Source of the DNA: Flavobacterium psychrophilum
GTDB taxonomy: Bacteria > Bacteroidota > Bacteroidia > Flavobacteriales > Flavobacteriaceae
Length of the DNA: 9,007 nucleotides
Direction of reading: 5' to 3'
NCBI GenBank assembly: GCA_945872245.1
Contig: CAMBZB010000053.1
Location: forward strand, 1 to 9,007
Shown here: in pieces, positions 7,359-9,007 of the stretch
Numbering within the stretch: position 1 is the stretch's first letter
Layout: every line of letters starts with the position of its first letter
The notes under the pieces: model-generated
Told to the model about the DNA's origin: nothing
Seen by the model: only the letters and a program-made list of their open reading frames with translations
Databases searched by the model: none
Translations under genes and position numbers: made by a program

Positions 7359-7366
7359 TACCTTTA
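7359..7366 (+). promoter_or_regulatory. Possible -7 element of the T9SS sorting-domain gene
   Basis: TACCTTTA is one base from TAnnTTTG and lies 18 bp before the ATG at 7385. TTTG at 7330-7333 could serve as a -33 element, but the 25-bp gap is longer than usual. The 200 bases before it (7178-7384) otherwise hold only the preceding terminator and AT-rich sequence. Confidence 0.35.
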
Positions 7367-7384
7367 CAAATTATAATTGGAATC

Positions 7385-7723
7385 ATGCCAAAAAAGTACT
7401 TATATACAATCACTTTATTGATTTTTTTCTTCACCATGAGCACCTCAGCTCAGGAAGTGAAGCAACAATCAAAAGGACAAGAAGCTTCTTCTATTGAGGG
7501 ATTAAACTTGTACCCAAACCCTGTTAGTAACGGCAAAGTATACATTACCTCCAAAAATGATTTAGATAAAGGAATCATTATTTTTGATGTACTTGGAAAA
7601 AAAACACTTCAAACTACGATTAGTTCAAAAGAACTGAATATTGCTAACCTTTCACCAGGAGTTTATATTATCAAAATTAACGAAGGCGAAGCTACTGCCA
7701 CTAGAAAACTTATTGTCAAGTAG
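7385..7723 (+). CDS. Small secreted protein made almost only of a T9SS type A sorting domain
   Basis: 112 residues from the ATG at 7385. The signal peptide MPKKYLYTITLLIFFFTMSTSAQ is cleaved near residue 23, and a linker of about 17 polar residues follows. The rest is a type A C-terminal sorting domain (about 40-112): LNLYPNPVSNGKVYI, IIIFDVLGKKTLQTTI, ELNIANLSPGVYIIKI, and the basic end TRKLIVK. This domain directs proteins through the type IX secretion system and is normally removed or replaced by a surface anchor. Here nearly no cargo precedes it. A start 54 bp upstream (7331) is possible but would put the likely -7 element inside the gene and spoil the signal peptide, so 7385 is preferred. 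It has its own terminator. The function is unknown. Confidence 0.88.
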   Translation: MPKKYLYTITLLIFFFTMSTSAQEVKQQSKGQEASSIEGLNLYPNPVSNGKVYITSKNDLDKGIIIFDVLGKKTLQTTISSKELNIANLSPGVYIIKINEGEATATRKLIVK

Positions 7724-7783
7724 TTTTAACGAATTCTAAATTAGCAAATACGTTTTAGAAAATTAATTATATTATTTCATTAG

Positions 7784-7810
7784 CTCCAATTGAAAAGTTG
7801 GAGTTTTTTT
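7784..7810 (+). terminator. Intrinsic terminator after the T9SS sorting-domain gene
   Basis: CTCCAATT (7784-7791) pairs with AGTTGGAG (7796-7803), including one G-T pair, around the loop GAAA. Seven T residues follow (7804-7810). It lies 60 bp after the stop codon. Confidence 0.85.
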
Positions 7811-7827
7811 ATTTTAACCTTTCAGCG

Positions 7828-7859
7828 TTTGAAACCCTGAAAAGGGTAAACTATATTTA
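7828..7859 (+). promoter_or_regulatory. Promoter of the luxE-like gene
   Basis: TTTG at 7828-7831 and TATATTTA at 7852-7859 fit the Bacteroidota -33 TTTG / -7 TAnnTTTG pattern with a 20-bp gap and one mismatch in the -7 element. Transcription would begin only about a dozen bases before the TTG start at 7878. No Pho-type half-sites are seen here, so this gene does not appear to share the control of the porin, receptor and lipoprotein genes. Confidence 0.55.
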
Positions 7860-7877
7860 CAAATTGAAATCCATACT

Positions 7878-8879
7878 TTGAATTTAATTCAGGACATATT
7901 CACCATATCGAGTCAAAAGCAATTTGAAAAGGCAGCGCTTAAGGTGTTTCGTTTTCAATACGAAAACAACTTGGTCTATCAAGAATTTTGCGATTTTTTG
8001 AAAACTGATGTTGCAAAAGTAAATTCGCTACAACAAATCCCATTTTTACCCATACAGTTTTTTAAAAGCCATACTGTGGTTTCCAATAAAAATCCTCCAC
8101 AAGAAGTATTCTCTAGTAGTGGTACAACCGGAATGGCAACCAGCACCCATTTTGTCACCGACATTTCATTATATGAGGAAAGTTACCGAAAAGGGTTCTC
8201 TCAATTCTATGGAAATATCGAGGATTACACAATTCTTGCATTGCTTCCATCGTATTTAGAACGCGAAGGCTCGTCCTTAATTTATATGTTCGAGGACTTG
8301 ATAACGAGGACAAATAATCACGAAAGTGGTTTTTACCTTCACAACCACGAAGAACTAATCGATAGAATAGTCAAACTGGACAATTCAGGTAAAAATGTAA
8401 TTTTGATTGGCGTTACTTATGCTTTACTGGATTTAATTGAAAACAAGAAGTTTGAATTAAAAAACACCATCATTATGGAAACAGGCGGTATGAAAGGCCG
8501 TCGCAAAGAACTAATTCGGGTAGAATTGCACAAACAACTTTGCCAAGGTTTTGGCGTGACGGGGATACATTCTGAATACGGAATGACCGAATTATTGTCA
8601 CAGGCTTATTCCCTAGGAAGTGGAGTTTTTGAATGCCCTTCTTGGATGCAAATCTTAATCCGCGACACCGAAGATGCCTTAACTTATGTTGCCGACGGAA
8701 AATCGGGAGGTATCAACGTGATTGACCTTGCCAACCTTAATTCTTGTTCTTTTATCGCCACGCAAGATTTAGGCAAAAAAAATCCCAAACTACCTGCCGG
8801 CAGTCAGGCAAACTCTTTTGAGGTATTGGGACGTTTTGACAATGCTGATATTCGAGGATGTAATTTGATGGTTATTTAA
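7878..8879 (+). CDS. LuxE-like acyl-protein synthetase family protein
   Basis: Cytoplasmic adenylate-forming enzyme of 333 residues, expected to activate a carboxylic acid with ATP. Motifs of the ANL superfamily are present: the phosphate-binding loop SSSGTTG (79-85), METGGMKGRRKE (200-211), SEYGMTE (232-238, adenylate-binding) and GRFDNADIRGCNLMV (318-332). The protein is shorter than acyl-CoA synthetases, as LuxE-type proteins are. Cys328, six residues from the end, recalls the C-terminal acyl-carrying cysteine of bacterial luciferase LuxE. No luxC, luxD or luciferase genes lie in the window, so bioluminescence is not implied. The start is TTG at 7878: no in-frame ATG was found near it, the promoter lies just upstream, and MNLIQDIFTISSQ reads as a sensible N-terminus. 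The acyl substrate and acceptor are unknown. Confidence 0.85.
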   Translation: MNLIQDIFTISSQKQFEKAALKVFRFQYENNLVYQEFCDFLKTDVAKVNSLQQIPFLPIQFFKSHTVVSNKNPPQEVFSSSGTTGMATSTHFVTDISLYEESYRKGFSQFYGNIEDYTILALLPSYLEREGSSLIYMFEDLITRTNNHESGFYLHNHEELIDRIVKLDNSGKNVILIGVTYALLDLIENKKFELKNTIIMETGGMKGRRKELIRVELHKQLCQGFGVTGIHSEYGMTELLSQAYSLGSGVFECPSWMQILIRDTEDALTYVADGKSGGINVIDLANLNSCSFIATQDLGKKNPKLPAGSQANSFEVLGRFDNADIRGCNLMVI

Positions 8880-9007
8880 CTATTCATAAATCTCTTTTCT
8901 GTGGCCTAAATCAATAACATCTATCAGTAAAATTTCATCAAAAATTTCATAAATAATTCTGTAATTTCCAACACGAATCCTATATCCTTTTCTGCCTTTT
9001 AGCTTTT
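8880..9007 (-). CDS. RelE/ParE-family toxin, C-terminal part (5' end outside window)
   Basis: I translated the minus strand from the window edge to the TAG at 8882-8880. The 42 complete codons give KLKGRKGYRIRVGNYRIIYEIFDEILLIDVIDLGHRKEIYE. This is the C-terminal half of a RelE-type fold: the GYRIRVGNYRIIYEI strand pair followed by a final strand ending in a GHRKEIY motif, where basic and tyrosine residues contribute to mRNA cleavage in RelE. Full-length members have about 85-100 residues. The antitoxin gene normally precedes the toxin and would lie beyond position 9007. The stop codon directly abuts the stop of the converging luxE-like gene, with no bases between. Whether it is an active mRNA interferase or a ParE-type gyrase poison cannot be decided from this part. 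Confidence 0.82.
   Translation of the reverse strand, partial: KLKGRKGYRIRVGNYRIIYEIFDEILLIDVIDLGHRKEIYE

Noticed and set aside
7299..7366. Possible Pho-type array before the T9SS sorting-domain gene (CATAACG at 7310)
   Set aside because: Only one good half-site is present. Positions 11 and 22 bp on hold TTTATTT and TGGTATA, and no half-site lies 9 bp before the -7 candidate.
7331..7384. Longer N-terminus for the T9SS sorting-domain protein
   Set aside because: The extra 18 residues would place the likely -7 element inside the gene and put a hydrophobic stretch before a standard signal peptide.
7878..8879. Bioluminescence (lux) operon
   Set aside because: Only a LuxE-like protein is present; no luciferase, reductase or transferase genes are nearby, and LuxE-like proteins are common in non-luminous Bacteroidota.

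Overview
The window looks like a chromosomal piece of a Flavobacterium-like member of the Bacteroidota. The evidence is its AT-rich composition, promoters of the TAnnTTTG (-7) type, almost no Shine-Dalgarno sequences, a TonB-dependent receptor with a carboxypeptidase-regulatory-like N-terminal domain, a surface-type lipoprotein, and a type IX secretion (T9SS) sorting domain. No mobile element, tRNA, rRNA or CRISPR array was seen.

Left arm, minus strand (2790 down to 1): a PhoB-like response regulator, then a PhoR-like histidine kinase, then a phosphate-selective porin O/P family protein cut by the window edge. The regulator and kinase are 40 bp apart and probably form one transcription unit. 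The porin has its own promoter. Right arm, plus strand (3001 to 8879): a 927-residue TonB-dependent receptor, a 405-residue beta-helix-like lipoprotein, a 112-residue protein that is little more than a signal peptide plus a T9SS sorting domain, and a LuxE-like acyl-protein synthetase family protein. Intrinsic terminators follow the receptor, the lipoprotein and the sorting-domain protein, so these genes look individually transcribed. At the right edge a RelE/ParE-type toxin fragment runs in from the minus strand.

The strongest discovery is regulatory. The porin, receptor and lipoprotein genes each carry five 7-bp half-sites (core TAAC) upstream. They are arranged as a pair and a triplet with 11-bp periodicity. 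The pair and triplet are offset by 21, 21 and 20 bp, and the triplet ends exactly 9 bp before a TAnnTTTG-type -7 element in all three. This resembles Pho boxes (7-bp direct repeats every 11 bp; the Bacillus PhoP half-site is TTAACA-like). The array is not seen before the phoB-like gene, the sorting-domain gene or the luxE-like gene.

The inferred picture is a phosphate-starvation locus. PhoR/PhoB switches on an outer-membrane porin plus a TonB-dependent receptor paired with a beta-helix lipoprotein in place of SusD. This would be a candidate non-SusCD uptake system for phosphate or a phosphorus compound. The substrate is not shown by the sequence. The roles of the T9SS mini-protein and the LuxE-like protein in this locus are unknown.
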